A stretch of 34,452 bases of DNA from Ophiothrix spiculata (Eukaryota > Echinodermata > Ophiuroidea > Amphilepidida > Ophiotrichidae), in the NCBI GenBank assembly GCA_000969725.1, contig JXSR01S073521.1; one strand, given 5' to 3'. Shown here in pieces: positions 10,369 to 22,246 of the stretch. The position numbers were made by a program, and so were the translations under genes. Under the pieces are notes generated by a model, which had not been told where the DNA came from, searched no databases, and saw only the letters and a list, made by a program, of their open reading frames with translations. Positions within the stretch are counted from its first letter, which is position 1. Each line of letters opens with the position of its first letter.

Positions 10369-10745
10369 GGGGTAGGGTAAGCCGTCAAAGTCCTGAGGTA
10401 GAGGTGGGGGAGGTGGAACCCCCCACCTATATAAAAAGTCGCCATTTTGAAAAATATCTGCATGCTAACAAGCCTAAACTTACAGGACATGTTAGAACTA
10501 TAATTGTCTTTATTCGTTAGCAAAAAACCCGATGAAAATCTTATATTTAGAACTTTTATAGCGAATTAGAATTTGTTTTTGTTTTTTCAATTTTCGCCGA
10601 AAATAAAATTTCGCCGAAATTTTCCGACCTAAAGTACTTTATGACGTCATAATTACGTAACGCCTTGACCGATTTTCATGATTTTAGTATCAATAGAAAG
10701 AGGAGACCCTGCCTTTATACTATGGTATAAAACAACACTATTCCA
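10369..10745 (+). repeat. Dispersed repeat, copy A
   Basis: Same family as 31660-32010. Shared blocks include GTAGGGTAAGCCGTCAAAGT, AATATCTGCATG, TTACAGGACATGTTAGAA, GACGTCATAATTACGTAACG and GAGGAGACCCT. There is no coding capacity. Unlike copy D, I do not see terminal inverted repeats around it. Confidence 0.75.
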
Positions 10746-12187
10746 TAGAAACTGAGCGGGAAAACGTTATTCGAAAACAATATATAGCCCCTTTTTTAGA
10801 CGAATGATCCATCTGTAAATGGGGATAGCTTTCCCTTAAAGGAAATTCTTATTTCTATTGCTTTAATCAGTCTTAGGCACTAATAACTTCAGACAGTTTC
10901 TATAACGCTTTGTGTGTGGGAGTGGGTTTGTTGATGGGGGATGTTTAAAGTAAACGAAAAATAATATTGTTAATGTAGGTCAAAAATGTAATGTAGGCTA
11001 AAATATAGTCAACATTTTCCGAAAATCACATAAAGTAGAGTTTTAAGCTCCGTTTTGACTATTCTTCATCATTTGGGTTTTCGTTACGTGAACAGAAAAT
11101 TTGAAAATGAGTCGATATAAAGTATAATATCATGCTTTAGCTTGTTTTCGAATGAAAATGGGGTTATTTAATAATCCTTTCATGTTTGTACAAAAACAAC
11201 ACAACGCTCAGTTACTTCCACTTTATATTTTCTGCGACACCACTGTCGATTCATTGAAAATCATATGGAAGTTTGCCCGTGAACAGGAAAAGACTCGTTT
11301 CATGTTTCTGAAATTTGAGAAAAATGTAAACACAGTGTCATGATGATAAAATCTTAAAATTGAGTTAACAAGATGTTGAATAGAATATAGGTCACTAAAT
11401 CTCCTTCAGAGTGAAAAGGGTTTTATGCATGGCTATCTGTAAAACATGTAACGGGTCGAAACGAGTAAAACGTATGGAAATGGGTCGAAATGGATGGAAA
11501 GATAATGGAATGGGTCCTGAATGGTTGGGACAATAAAGGAACGGATCCGGGACGGGTACCCTGCTTAGTCCAAATATGGATAAGGTTCCCAAATTTTGAA
11601 AATTTTGAAAATTTAAAAATCCGTCTTTTTAAAGTAAACAACATACTTGATAATTTTTATTTTCCCCTAAAATACTTTTGGAATGGATATTTTTAGCCTA
11701 AAATACCCTCAGATATTTGTATGGGTTTCAGACCTTGCGAGCGGTATATCTCCGTCAGTTCATGATCTAGTGGGATTTTTTTTTGAAATAAATAAATAAA
11801 TTTAACTGAGAAAATGTATATTATCAATAGACACGTTTAGAGAATACACTCATACCCAAGATAAACAAACAAAATAACATTCGAATTTTTGACTTTTCTT
11901 ACTGTTTTCATCAAACATTTCCCAATATTTGGTAATTAACTGTTAATTGCTAACATATTAAGTGTAAATCATCCACAAATACAATCTCAAAACTTTGTCC
12001 ACTGCCCCTGTTTTTTGGATTGAGCTGGATATTCTCTGCTCGAACCGGAACCGTTCCTTTATTTTCCCATCAATTTCGTCCCATTTCTATACATTTTAAC
12101 CCGTTACATCTTTTACAGATACCCGTTTGTGCGTTCAAATTCAGGTTATATAATAAAATGTATAATTTATACAGTATTCATTCCTTC
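10746..12187. other. No gene recognised
   Basis: AT-rich DNA. Around 11450-11560 the words AATGG and GGGTCGAAA recur as a short degenerate repeat, and a related GGAACGG/CCGTTCC word appears again near 12050 in the other orientation. I see nothing else definable. Confidence 0.4.
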
Positions 12188-12237
12188 ATAGTCCATCTAG
12201 ATGGACCTCACAAGCGAGGGCCATCTAGATGGACTAT
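12188..12237. repeat. Near-perfect 22-bp hairpin with palindromic arms
   Basis: Arms at 12188-12209 and 12216-12237 match at 21 of 22 positions around a 6-base loop. Each arm itself contains the palindrome TCCATCTAGATGGA or its core, so alternative folds are possible. Confidence 0.9.
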
Positions 12238-12738
12238 AATTGCTTCATCGTGAATACGAGCAGACAATTAACAGACGAGTATCAAAAACAATGCGGTATT
12301 AAACAATATTATCAATACATACTTCCAGATAAATCGATTAGAATAAATTTAGTATTTACATTTGGCTTTTTTTCGATATAAAACTATTCTAAATTTTCAA
12401 AGAAACCAATACTTTTTACATAATCTGTCATGGGCAGCCGATCTATCCAACTAACTATCATACATTTCATAGTTAAAGGAGAAGTCGGGAAGCTGGAAAA
12501 AACCCTTGGCAAACATCAACGCTATTCCCTCCTTGGAATCCAGACAATTCACCCCATTTACAATGGAATTTGATATTGATTACCATGATTACAACCATAC
12601 CCAGTCTGACAATTGCATGATCATAATGATGAAAAGGAATCGATGGATTGTGTACGTAGAACTTTTTCAATTGTTCAAAAACATTTATTTACAAGTTGAC
12701 AAACCATCCGGCAAACAATCTTCTCATCCCCTCCCCTT
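12238..12738. other. No gene recognised
   Basis: AT-rich spacer between the hairpin and the simple repeats that end RASL10-like copy 2. I see nothing definable in it. Confidence 0.4.
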
Positions 12739-12795
12739 AGCCCCCCCCCCCCCCCCCCCCCCGAGTTACACACACACACACACTCCCCACACCCC
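12739..12795. repeat. Poly-C and (CA)n simple repeats at the broken end of RASL10-like copy 2
   Basis: A C homopolymer of more than 20 bases is followed by a (CA)n run and C-rich sequence. It abuts the point where homology to the GTPase stops. Confidence 0.9.
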
Positions 12796-13163
12796 CTGTG
12801 ATGAAGTAACGTCATAAACAAATATAATAGCTGAGGCACTTCCAATGGCTTGTGCTTAGCTTGCAAATCTTCCCAAGCACAGTGAATCCCATGTCTCTTA
12901 ATCTGTTTTTGTTCCAATGGAGAGAATGGTATAACTGGCATATCCACTAAATTTATCTCATATATTTTATCCACAGAAATCATGGCTGAAGTATAAACAC
13001 ATGCAGCTTTTGTAACCTTGTGCTTCTTGGGAAATTGACATCGTATATATTGCTCTATTAATGCAGTTTTCCCGACCGATGGAGCACCAAGCACGACTAA
13101 ATTTACGTTAACCTTCTCACATTCCTGACATGTTGCAATCCTTTCAGTTAATTCAGTTCCCAT
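12796..13163 (-). pseudogene. RASL10-like small GTPase, copy 2, truncated
   Basis: The start is placed at the ATG at 13161-13163 (MGTEL), because this Met aligns with MGADS in the other two copies. An in-frame ATG seven codons upstream exists but is not conserved. The frame carries the P-loop GAPSVGKT, the block CQFPKKHKVTKAACVYTSAM and DMPVIPFSPLEQ. One base appears to be missing near 12854 (GCTAAGCAC where copy 1 has GCATATGCA), so the continuation IIFVYDVTSSQ lies in another frame. Homology stops at TSSQ, where C/G-rich and dinucleotide repeats begin. The G4 and G5 motifs and the C terminus are absent, so it is non-functional as a GTPase. Confidence 0.85.
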
Positions 13164-13610
13164 AATCATGTTACATCCTGGCACATTAAACTGCTATAAT
13201 GCCTCTCATATTAGATAGTACAGCTTCACCTTATTGCATCTTCGATTTAATGCTCATCTGTCGTAACTATCTATCACGATGCTTGAAATGTACACAACGG
13301 TGATGCATATATGACTCCGTTCTGCTCTGTATAATCAACGCCGCAAATACTTCCATTTTAAGTCAAGCATGTTTACATTTCTCTCAAATAACAGAAATGT
13401 GAGATGTACTGTATTTTTTCTGAAGCCTTATATATGTTGAGTCTTTAATTGATTCCATAGTTATGAAGCGGAAATTAAACGATCAGATTTTAGAGCGTTG
13501 TCCCATTGAATGTGAAGAAATAAGTTAGCATTTGCTTATAGTATACTGCTATAGTGTGCTCTACAACTTATCTCCATCGTATCTCTGAGTGAAATGAGAC
13601 TTGCGCAAAA
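13164..13610 (-). other. Upstream block of RASL10-like copy 2
   Basis: Read on the minus strand, this block matches the region upstream of copy 3. Shared words are TTTCTGTTATTT.AGAGAAA, TGTAAACAT.CTT and TTGTGTACATTTCAAGC, in the same order. It also matches the region upstream of copy 1. It supplies the uninterrupted version of the site where a foldback is inserted upstream of copy 3. Confidence 0.7.
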
Positions 13611-13743
13611 TGTATTCGACACAAAAGACGGTGGTTTGTCACGTGATGATACTCTCAGGAAGAAATTGAATATGCCCAGAGACTTTCATTTATTACGGAA
13701 GAATATATGAGGAGACGTTTGTGTTTAACGCTGTGGAGACGGG

Positions 13744-13973
13744 NNNNNNNNNNNNNNNNNNNNNNNNNNNNNNNNNNNNNNNNNNNNNNNNNNNNNNNNN
13801 NNNNNNNNNNNNNNNNNNNNNNNNNNNNNNNNNNNNNNNNNNNNNNNNNNNNNNNNNNNNNNNNNNNNNNNNNNNNNNNNNNNNNNNNNNNNNNNNNNNN
13901 NNNNNNNNNNNNNNNNNNNNNNNNNNNNNNNNNNNNNNNNNNNNNNNNNNNNNNNNNNNNNNNNNNNNNNNNN
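13744..13973. other. Assembly gap (230 N) between identical 84-base sequences
   Basis: 13660-13743 and 13974-14057 are identical over 84 bases and abut the gap directly on both sides. This is the usual signature of two contig ends that overlap but were not merged. It could be a real duplication. Confidence 0.9.
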
Positions 13974-14057
13974 AAGAAATTGAATATGCCCAGAGACTTT
14001 CATTTATTACGGAAGAATATATGAGGAGACGTTTGTGTTTAACGCTGTGGAGACGGG

Positions 14058-14653
14058 TTAAAGCGGTGTAATCATAGGGGAGGTAAAACCTGATAATACA
14101 TTCCTAATGTCATATTTCTATTATGTACAATGTATCGAGAAAGGGATATCAGTCACGGGAACAAAATGTGTGTTGCATACTTTGAAGTTTTTATTGCAAC
14201 CTTGCACTATATGTACAGATAAGGCCTTCATATTTCTCTTGCAACGTAATTTTGGTTAAAGCATTACCTAAAAGCTCCTAAAAGACGCAAGGTTGTTTGA
14301 TAGGATACATCATTGACACTTATTAGGTGTCAAAGTATCACACAAATATCGAAATGAAATTCCTCATGAACGTCTGCGCAAATCGGTTCAGAGAATTAAT
14401 TTAGTTCAAAGTTGTTAATAAAACACGGTTTATTGACAGTCGTTGACGTTGGTACTTGTAATAAGTGAGTTTTTCTTAAGGCGACAGCTGGCCAGTAACC
14501 AAGAGTACAAATTGCGTATTAAAAAACCCCTCTAAATCGCACTTATGACATACAGGCAATATCAAAATTAATGTCACTGTTTGATATTTTTGTTTTTAGG
14601 TGAGCTTTTAGGTTAACTTTTAAAAACAAGATCTGCATTGCAACTACAGACAT
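14058..14653. other. No gene recognised
   Basis: AT-rich DNA following the gap. I see nothing definable in it. Confidence 0.4.
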
Positions 14654-14915
14654 ATGTTTATAGAAATCATATAATAAAAAGTGTATAATTACTTTGGTAT
14701 CAAATATAAAGCAATAACGTTTTAAATCAATTCCAACGTAAAGAGCATATTTGCATACTGAGAGGAAACCTTAATATGTGAGTCATGTTTATAGAAATCA
14801 TATATTAAAAAGTGTATAATTACTTTGGTACCAAATATAAAGCAATAACTTTTTAAATCAATCCCAACGTAAAGAGCACATTTGCATACTGAGAGGAAAC
14901 CTTAATATGTGAGTC
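14654..14915. repeat. 131-bp tandem duplication
   Basis: Two head-to-tail copies (14654-14784 and 14785-14915) differ at only a handful of positions. Each contains AAAAAGTGTATAATTACTTT and ends in CTTAATATGTGAGTCATG. Confidence 0.9.
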
Positions 14916-16224
14916 ATGTAGGACGTAGCTTTGCAAATGACCAAACACGCCTCTCAGTACCCGGTTACACGAAAATTAAACTTCAATCTGCCGCTAACAC
15001 AAAAGTTGTTATCTGACTGTTCCCTAGCTTTTGAACAATGTTCCCATATTCAATCGATCACTTATTCGCACTTCGGTTATAAAAATGACTAAACTTTTTG
15101 AACTGGGGAGGAAAATGAATGTTACGGAGGCTGTTAGGAAGCGAATCCCGAATAGCTGGGGCAGCAAAATGTAAGGGACGTTCACCAGATGACTTAGGAT
15201 TGTTTAAAAAAAGTGTATTAAAATCCCGAAAATGTTACTTTTATGCCCCAATGTGGACATCGTATGACCATATTTGGGCATAAAAGGATATAATGCCCAT
15301 ATATATAACTCTTTTATTAAACGTGCCAAGATGTTGAAATTTGGTATTTAGAGAGTAAAAAGAAAAGAAACTTTGCAAAAATTTTGAAGATTTTGAAGCG
15401 CCCTCTGTCACCCATGACATTTGATATTTTTTGTTAGCGTGTTGGGTTTGTTTTGGATAGATATTATTACCCTCCAAATTATTTGGCTTAAATATGCTTC
15501 CTTTTTTGGTTATGGCCATTTGTTAAATTAAATTCGGGATCCCGAATTTAGTTCCCCATAGGAAAGCATGCATATGCTTTTTATCCATTTTTCGGTGGCA
15601 AAACATATATTTGAGAAAATACACTCGAAAACGCTTAAATGAATAAATAGTCCCATTCCTTCATTTCATGCTGTTTTTACTATAAACATTTTGACCAAAA
15701 GCTTATAGTATTGCTTTTTGTTGAAATTTGATTAGGCAAAACGGCACTTGAAGTACCAAGTGTAAAATCTCACAAAACTTAAACAAAACGGATTTGTGCG
15801 AACATTATGCAATTTTGAGGTTTTGACGAAGAAGCCGTGGATTTCTTTCGAAGTAATCTCCCGACACCATTTTTAAGTTGTTTATGATAGTGAAATTATT
15901 AATCGAGATTTTTATATAATTTTACCACTACCCTTCATGTATGCAAAAATTGTGATATGCTGTCATCTGTAAGTATGGAAAAACAGGTAGTAAACATGGT
16001 AGTCCGTTTCAGTAAACAAAGAATACAGTACATGTTATCAGTGTAATGCCTTATAAGAATGTTTTCATGAGATAAAAGATGAAATGTTCCATTTTAATGA
16101 GGCGAACCTAGTTAAATGATACATTTAGTTTTTCATCAAATGAAAATATTAAACATCTGTTATTTGTTTTACATAACTCATTTAAGAAGATTCTTGTCAT
16201 TTGAAACGTTTCATTTCTAAGGTT
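14916..16224. other. No gene recognised
   Basis: AT-rich DNA. The only structure I see is the short palindrome ATTCGGGATCCCGAAT near 15533-15548, with a related word CGAATCCCGAATAG near 15140. Confidence 0.4.
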
Positions 16225-16347
16225 CACTCTTAAAAAGAATGGATCAAATTGATCCGATAAAGTACAAAATATGAGCTTACCCTTTTCCTGATTAATTTTG
16301 ATCCAAATTCTCCTCAAATTTGATCCTTTTCGGATCAAAAAAGAGTG
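16225..16347. mobile_element. Short GATCAAA foldback without tRNA-like insert
   Basis: The left end CACTCTTAAAAAG and right end AAAAAAGAGTG are inverted partners and resemble the termini of the elements at 25175 and 32670 (CACTCTTAGAA). The interior is again made of GGATCAAA and TTTGATCC words and includes AATATGAGCTTACC, shared with the larger elements. It lacks the tRNA-like segment. The flanking TA is not preserved. Confidence 0.7.
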
Positions 16348-18589
16348 TGTTTGATATAGAATACTTAACAATTCAAATCGTTTCAAAGCAAATTTTCATT
16401 GTTTGCTTTGTAAAAAAATCATTTTGCAAAAATTATAGAGAACCGAATATTGGTCTCAAAAACAGTGTTCATCAAAATACATTGAGCGGTCTAGCAAACA
16501 GAATTCTTTTTTTCCATTGCGCTGTTCGTTTCCAATGCATTGGTCGGATGCAATGGACAAATAAAAAATTGCCGATGAGTAAAAGAAAATGATGAACGCC
16601 TGTTATCCGATCAAATGACAAGAATCTTTGTATCAGTTTAACAAACAAAGGACGGTTTCGAAACAGACATGCGCATAAAATAAAATAGCTTTGAAAGATC
16701 AAAGAGGAAGATGGAACACTCCTGTCTAGAAGTATCATGTGATCAATCATTTCTCTGAAACAAAAGTATTTTGCAAACGAAAGGCAATCAATCACTCAGA
16801 CTTGAACGGCAACAGCTCGGGGTTTGTTACTCCATAATTATGCTTGAGGTAAATATGAAACGGAAAAGTTGAGTCACGTGGATTCTTGCGGGACTAAATC
16901 CCCTCAGATTAGCAAATTGCATGCCAGTGCTTGCCAAATAATCACTTTGCTTTGTTTGAAATAACAAAATGTCAGCTAAAATATAAATTCAACTCTGAGC
17001 TATAATTTGAAGTCCAATGTCATCATCTACATATTAATGACTGAACCTGATCAAGATGAATAGACGGACAACTGGATATCTCGTGGTTTACGTCTGGTTA
17101 ATATATTTGTGACTTGCATATCTAAAGACGTAAAACCATACAAAGAAGTGGTAAACAGGGTCCGAACAGGCAGGAAGACTTTGTAGAAAAAGGTGAGCTA
17201 GTGACAAAGGTCTTGCGTTTGGCCAGATCAAACGTTAAGCTCTACGCTGAAAGAGCAACATCAAGAGGTTCATGTTACGGTGAACTCAGCGTCCTTTAAA
17301 AGAGGATGGTTACTAACCCTTGTTATACGGAGCGATTTTCACAAACATATTATATACGGACAAAATATTTCATACTACAGTTCTCAGAAATTCGAGTTTT
17401 AAGTTTCTGTGCTAGCTAAAAGTTAAATGGAGACATTGATTTTTATCTCGGTTTTTTCAACATTTGTCTTTGGATGTTACAACCTGATAAATATGATAGT
17501 ATACACTTCAAAGATAACGTTTCTGATGAAATTATAAGTTTGACCTTGGACGTGATTTTCGACTGTGCCCAGCTTCAATGGCCCGTACCAGGAAATTTAC
17601 TATGCCGAACTTTTTATGCACAATACTCGGGACAAAATGCAATTTACATGCAACCATGGTGTTGAATAGGAACGGACTTACAATGATGAAGCAGTGTTGT
17701 GTTATAATAGTTAAAAGACGAAGATAACAAACCTCCTTTTGGAAGGAAAGTAGCACGTGTTCAATCATGTCTCAGCCAAGATAAAGAAGATTGCGATGAA
17801 AGACGAGCAGTAATTAATCTTCTTGACGTAGACACGATTAGGCAAGACAGTACAATCTATTAAAGGGAGTAAACTACAGAAGACCACGGGTTAGTCAAGC
17901 AAAATAGTGCATGCATGTATAACCAAAAATTTCTGTTTTAGATTGAAGAGTTAACCGAGTAACCCTAGAACCAGAAGGGGGTTAAGTCACATTGAGTACA
18001 AACTGAGAAAATGGCACAAACATCATATCATTTGTGTTGTCTTGAATGGTATTGCTGCATCTCGCAGTGACTCTTACACATGCTCTGATCATCCAATTAT
18101 TACAAAACTTGTTCAGAATGTAGAAATGTGAATTATGTAGCAGGAAATTGACACAACTCAATTTTCAGGATTTTGTGACTTAACTCAATTACCAATCCAG
18201 CCAATTTAAGGAAACATTATTCTTTTGCAAGACCATATACTTGCTACTATCTTGCTATTAACTATGCTAACATTTGTAATTTATTGGATGTATTTAGTTC
18301 TTTTGCATTGACCATAACAGGATAATCCAAATTGCTCTCATAATTGTAAGTGCCTACATTTTGGAAACATCCCTTTGCACTGCATGCTAAATGACTGGGG
18401 GCTAATGACTGGGGGACAAATATCCCCATTCCCCTCCCACTCCCCGTTGGCGCTGCCACTGTAAGTTGAAGGATGTTGCTTAGAGACCATGACGCATGAT
18501 TTTGAAAAAAAAAACCACAACAACACGCGCTTCAGTGGTCAAACTTGCTTAAATTACCTCATATCGTTCAATAGAGTATTGTTACTGAT
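16348..18589. other. No gene recognised
   Basis: AT-rich DNA with several short frames on both strands. None shows a recognisable domain, conserved motif or convincing codon pattern. Confidence 0.4.
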
Positions 18590-18800
18590 TTGCACATTGC
18601 GAAAAATGAAATTAGCAACTTTCGAAGGTTTTAAAAGTTCTTAATTTCACTGTTTCTCAGTCAATTGTCAGAAGCAGGGTGTTAAATCAAAGTTGCTTGT
18701 ACAGAACGTCTTAACATTATTTTTGCGACTTCCATATTTGCAAATGAGCCATTTTTACGAGGTAAGGCGATACTTTTTGGGAGTCTTTATATTGTTACTG
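18590..18800 (+). repeat. Dispersed repeat, second copy near 34140
   Basis: It shares AAAATGAAATTA.CAACTTT, GTTTCTCAGTCAATTGT, GAGCCATTT and GCGATACTTTTTGGGAG with 34145-34363 in the same order and orientation. Divergence is substantial and there is no coding capacity. Confidence 0.75.
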
Positions 18801-19417
18801 TCTATTAAAAGAAAGATTGTTTTGTATAATGTTTTGATTGTATAGCATTGACTTCTTTGTAAATACTCGTTGTAAAAGATGAAGCACCCTATTCCAATAA
18901 ACCATGGATGAAAGTATTGAAATGTGCTTTGAAAGAAAATTAAAATTGGAAGAAGTGAAGCAAAGACGCTTCGACTAATTGAAGTTGACAGCAACTGGGT
19001 ACAATAACCAAAACTTGTCATATTCAATAACTACTACTAGTTCTAATATAACTTGCCATTAGCATTGGAACATATTTATTCTAAATAAACATGGCACGTA
19101 TGTCTCAAGTCTCGGACATTATAATTAATATAGTGTAAAACAAGAGTACTTTTTCCCGATAAAACCAGTGGCAGGTTAAAATTTTACTGGGGCTAATTTG
19201 TTTTAATCATTTTTTTTTTTGAGCAAAAATGGTCGAAGGAAGATTATGACATTTTGTCATGCGCGCGTAGCGTACGAAAAAAAACCTGTCAAATCGGGTA
19301 ATTGCAGCTACAAATTGTTAAAAAATCTTGAAATTTACGCAAAAATGGCGAATCTTGAAATTCGCGCGAAGGGCGCATTTTTATTTTTTTTATTTTTCAC
19401 ATTTACATTATCAAAGC

Positions 19418-19616
19418 AAATTTTCAATCTCCTTTCTTTTTCTTTATTTCTTCTTTATTTTTGAAGGGCCGTCCTCCTTCGTTTTTTTAGGGGGGGGGGG
19501 GGCATGTCCCCTCTTCTCTTCCGCCGCCTATGGATTAAACCTCTGTTTTGACAGTGATATAACCAACTCATTAAACTATATGGATAGCTGCTTTTGTGTC
19601 TTAAACAGATAATTGA
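19418..19616 (+). repeat. Dispersed repeat, left part; second copy at 33904
   Basis: It shares TTTCAATCTCCTTTC, a T/C-rich run, a G homopolymer, GCCGCCTATGGAT.AAACC and TGTGTCTTAAACAGATAATT with 33904-34090. The right part resumes after the palindromic element at about 20080 (AGGAATATAGAAGGATTCA). Confidence 0.8.
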
Positions 19617-20079
19617 ATACGCCAGTGTAAGAAAACCCCAACTCCAATAGCTCCCTTCTGTTAATTATACTTATAAAATATAAATGCATACACATCTCTG
19701 AAAATGCTTTCACATTACTAGAATAGCATTTCCATGTCAATATCCTAATCACAGTGTCACGTTTGACCTTGTAGTTGACTTTTTAGACATTGTTGGATAT
19801 TGTTATAGTACATAGTTGCTATAGTTAAACAGTCGGTACAAGAAAACCCCAACTCCATGAGCTCCCCTCTGCAACTATATACTAGACAAATTATCTAACA
19901 ATATCTAAAAAAAATCAACTACAAAGTCAAATGTGACACTATGATTGGGATGTAGACATGTAAATGCTTTTTAGTGATTTGAAAGCATTTTCAGAGATTT
20001 GTATGCATTTATATTTTACAGAACTTAACAGAAGGAAGCTATTGGAGTTGGGGTTTTCTTGTACTGGCGTATTCAATTG
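19612..20079. mobile_element. Palindromic MITE of about 460 bp
   Basis: The left arm begins AATACGCCAGTGTAAGAAAA and the right arm ends with the inverted partner. The arms match over most of their length with substitutions and indels, and an internal copy of AAGAAAACCCCAACTCCA occurs near 19850. The paralogous locus at 34080 reads CAGATAATTGTAAGAATA without the element. This places the insertion at AATTG, with AATTG on both sides as a likely 5-bp duplication. There is no coding capacity. Confidence 0.85.
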
Positions 20080-20112
20080 TAGGAATATAGAAGGATTCAA
20101 TTTCAAACTGAG

Positions 20113-21433
20113 GGGTTAACATCAATTCACACCTGCCATTAAATATCTCACATTGCATCAAATAAGCTACTAACCTACATTGAAATTTGATTGAAAGCAA
20201 TAACATTAATGCTGCGGTTTTTATAGTTTTTTGTATTTATCAAATACCAAAAGAGAAATTACATAGAAAAGATATACAATTTTTTATAGCATATGCATAG
20301 TGCTTTTAATGTCTCAAATTTGATTTTGCCTCTGAAGCATTAATAATTGCAAAGTCTTAAAAATATTTTACTTTATATTCTTTCATTTTTTACATCTTTA
20401 ACAAATCACAACCTAGAGAAAACTGGAAGCGGATTAGTTGTAGTTGTACTTCTAGGTACAAATAAATCCCATCTGATCCAGGTTGATCGCCATCCTTATA
20501 TTTTTTTGTACCAAAGTCCACACATGGGTACTTCGGTACTTTTATTTTAATTTTTTGAACATAAAAAAATCAAACAAATCAAAATAATCAATTAAAAAAC
20601 ATGAATCACATCCGAAAGCTCGCTTCCACATGGAAGGAATCAAAACGGTCCACAGAGTCATCCCAAGACAATCCAACTGCTAATTAAGATGAACCAAAAA
20701 AAATCATAAAGAGAAATCGAAACAAACATGCAGTTAGACTAACCAGGGATGACCCAAGAACCAATCGGCTCCCTCCACATGAAAACAAGCAACAACCAAA
20801 TACACTGTACCGTATAACCAGAATTCTTTGGTATATCAATACCTTAATCATGCAGCCAGCTTGCAAAAAAAAATATTTTCTCATGAAATTTACAAACATA
20901 ATATATTTTTTAACTCAAAAATAAATGGGTAAGAAAGTTATCTCCAAGAATGCCAAACATTTTATCAAATTTTGAGCATGAAAAATCAATATCGTGTTTG
21001 TTAATAATAATTTGAATGAGATCACTCCAAATGGGTGTCACAATTTGGCAATCACAAAAAAAGGAACATATGTTTCAGGGAATTTTTTGCAAAAAGAACA
21101 ATTTTGGGAATCCTTCCTTTTAGTTTAAAAAAAATTATTAAAAGCAATTGCTCTGTGAAAAAGTTTGAAATAAAATGACGAGTGCCAAGAGTCTAAATAG
21201 TGCATTTAATTATTAAGATGAATTCTTTCCAAATCCTCTAAATGCCATCCCTATATTCACTTGAACGTATGTTCTCAGTTTGTATCAAGAAAACATTAAA
21301 ACTAATAATAGTTAAAATGGCCAATGAAAATATTTAATTAAAACAATGGGTAAACGCCACCAAAAATATTTACAACCATAGACTGTAATGATGATACTGT
21401 ATATGAGACGGTATTAAGAAGATGTTGAAACCC
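20113..21433. other. No gene recognised
   Basis: AT-rich DNA. I see nothing definable in it. Confidence 0.4.
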
Positions 21434-21605
21434 AAAAGTCCAAAAATCTTGTTATTTAAAAGAAGATGGAAAAAAAACCTAACCAAATTACTTAAATAAG
21501 ATAAAAGTTAAAGTTTACTTCAGATATATCAGGCTTTTAACAGCATATTTTGCTCTGGTCTTTATGATGACTTATCAACAGATTTTCTATTTGGCTTTAC
21601 ATGCA
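21434..21605 (+). repeat. Direct repeat, left copy
   Basis: About 170 bases repeated in the same orientation at 22247-22412. Shared words include ATCTTGTTATTTAAAAGAAG, ACCAAATTACTTAAATAAG and ATCAGGCTTTTAACAGCATA. The copies differ by scattered substitutions. Confidence 0.85.
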
Positions 21606-22061
21606 GATTTTAACCCGACAAACTCCGATCTGTTGTTTTTTATTTCCTTTGATCTTAGATTATGCTATTCTATTAATACATACCTCAAGCATTGTTTTTA
21701 ATACCCGACAGGTTGCTGCAATCCTACTTTACTGACAACTCAGACGACGCAAAACAGGAGAGACTCAATGTAAACATAAAATTGGCATACTGATGAAAAT
21801 AAAGTTAGGCAGCTAGAATTATGTGCACTTCACCTGAAAAATACATGCTTCCTTATTATCTCATCTCTTATTTTCACCAGTATGCCAATATTATGTTTAC
21901 ATTGAGTCCCTCCTGTTTTGCGTTATAATCTGAGTTATCAGTAAAGTAGAATTGCAGCAAGCTGTCGGGTATTAAAAACAATGCTTGAGGTATTTATTAA
22001 TAGAATAGCATAATCTAAGATCAAAGGAAAACAAAAGAGATCGGAGTTTTTTGGGTTAAAA
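21606..22061. mobile_element. Palindromic foldback element, arms about 190 bp
   Basis: The left arm (21606-21803) and right arm (21871-22061) are inverted copies, for example CTCAAGCATTGTTTTTAATA against its complement near 21973. The spacer is about 70 bases. The outer ends read GATTTTAACCC and GGGTTAAAATC. It sits directly against the left direct repeat. There is no coding capacity. Confidence 0.85.
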
Positions 22062-22246
22062 TCATGTGCCATACTGAAAATAAAAAGGGAAAAAAATCTA
22101 ATTAGAATACATTGTTTTGAACAGTTCCAATATTTGTGGATATGCTAATCAATGACGCGATGTTCAATTTTAATTGGTGACATCGCGTATGTTTATACGT
22201 TCAAAAAGTTTAATTGTTTAAATATTACTCGCCAATGAAACAAACA

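Noticed and set aside
13707..14071. Reading frames spanning the N gap
   Set aside because: They are formed of unknown bases plus duplicated flanks and carry no evidence of coding.
16472..16795. 107-codon minus-strand frame
   Set aside because: It is composed of hydrophobic and Lys/Arg codons typical of AT-rich non-coding DNA, with no motif.
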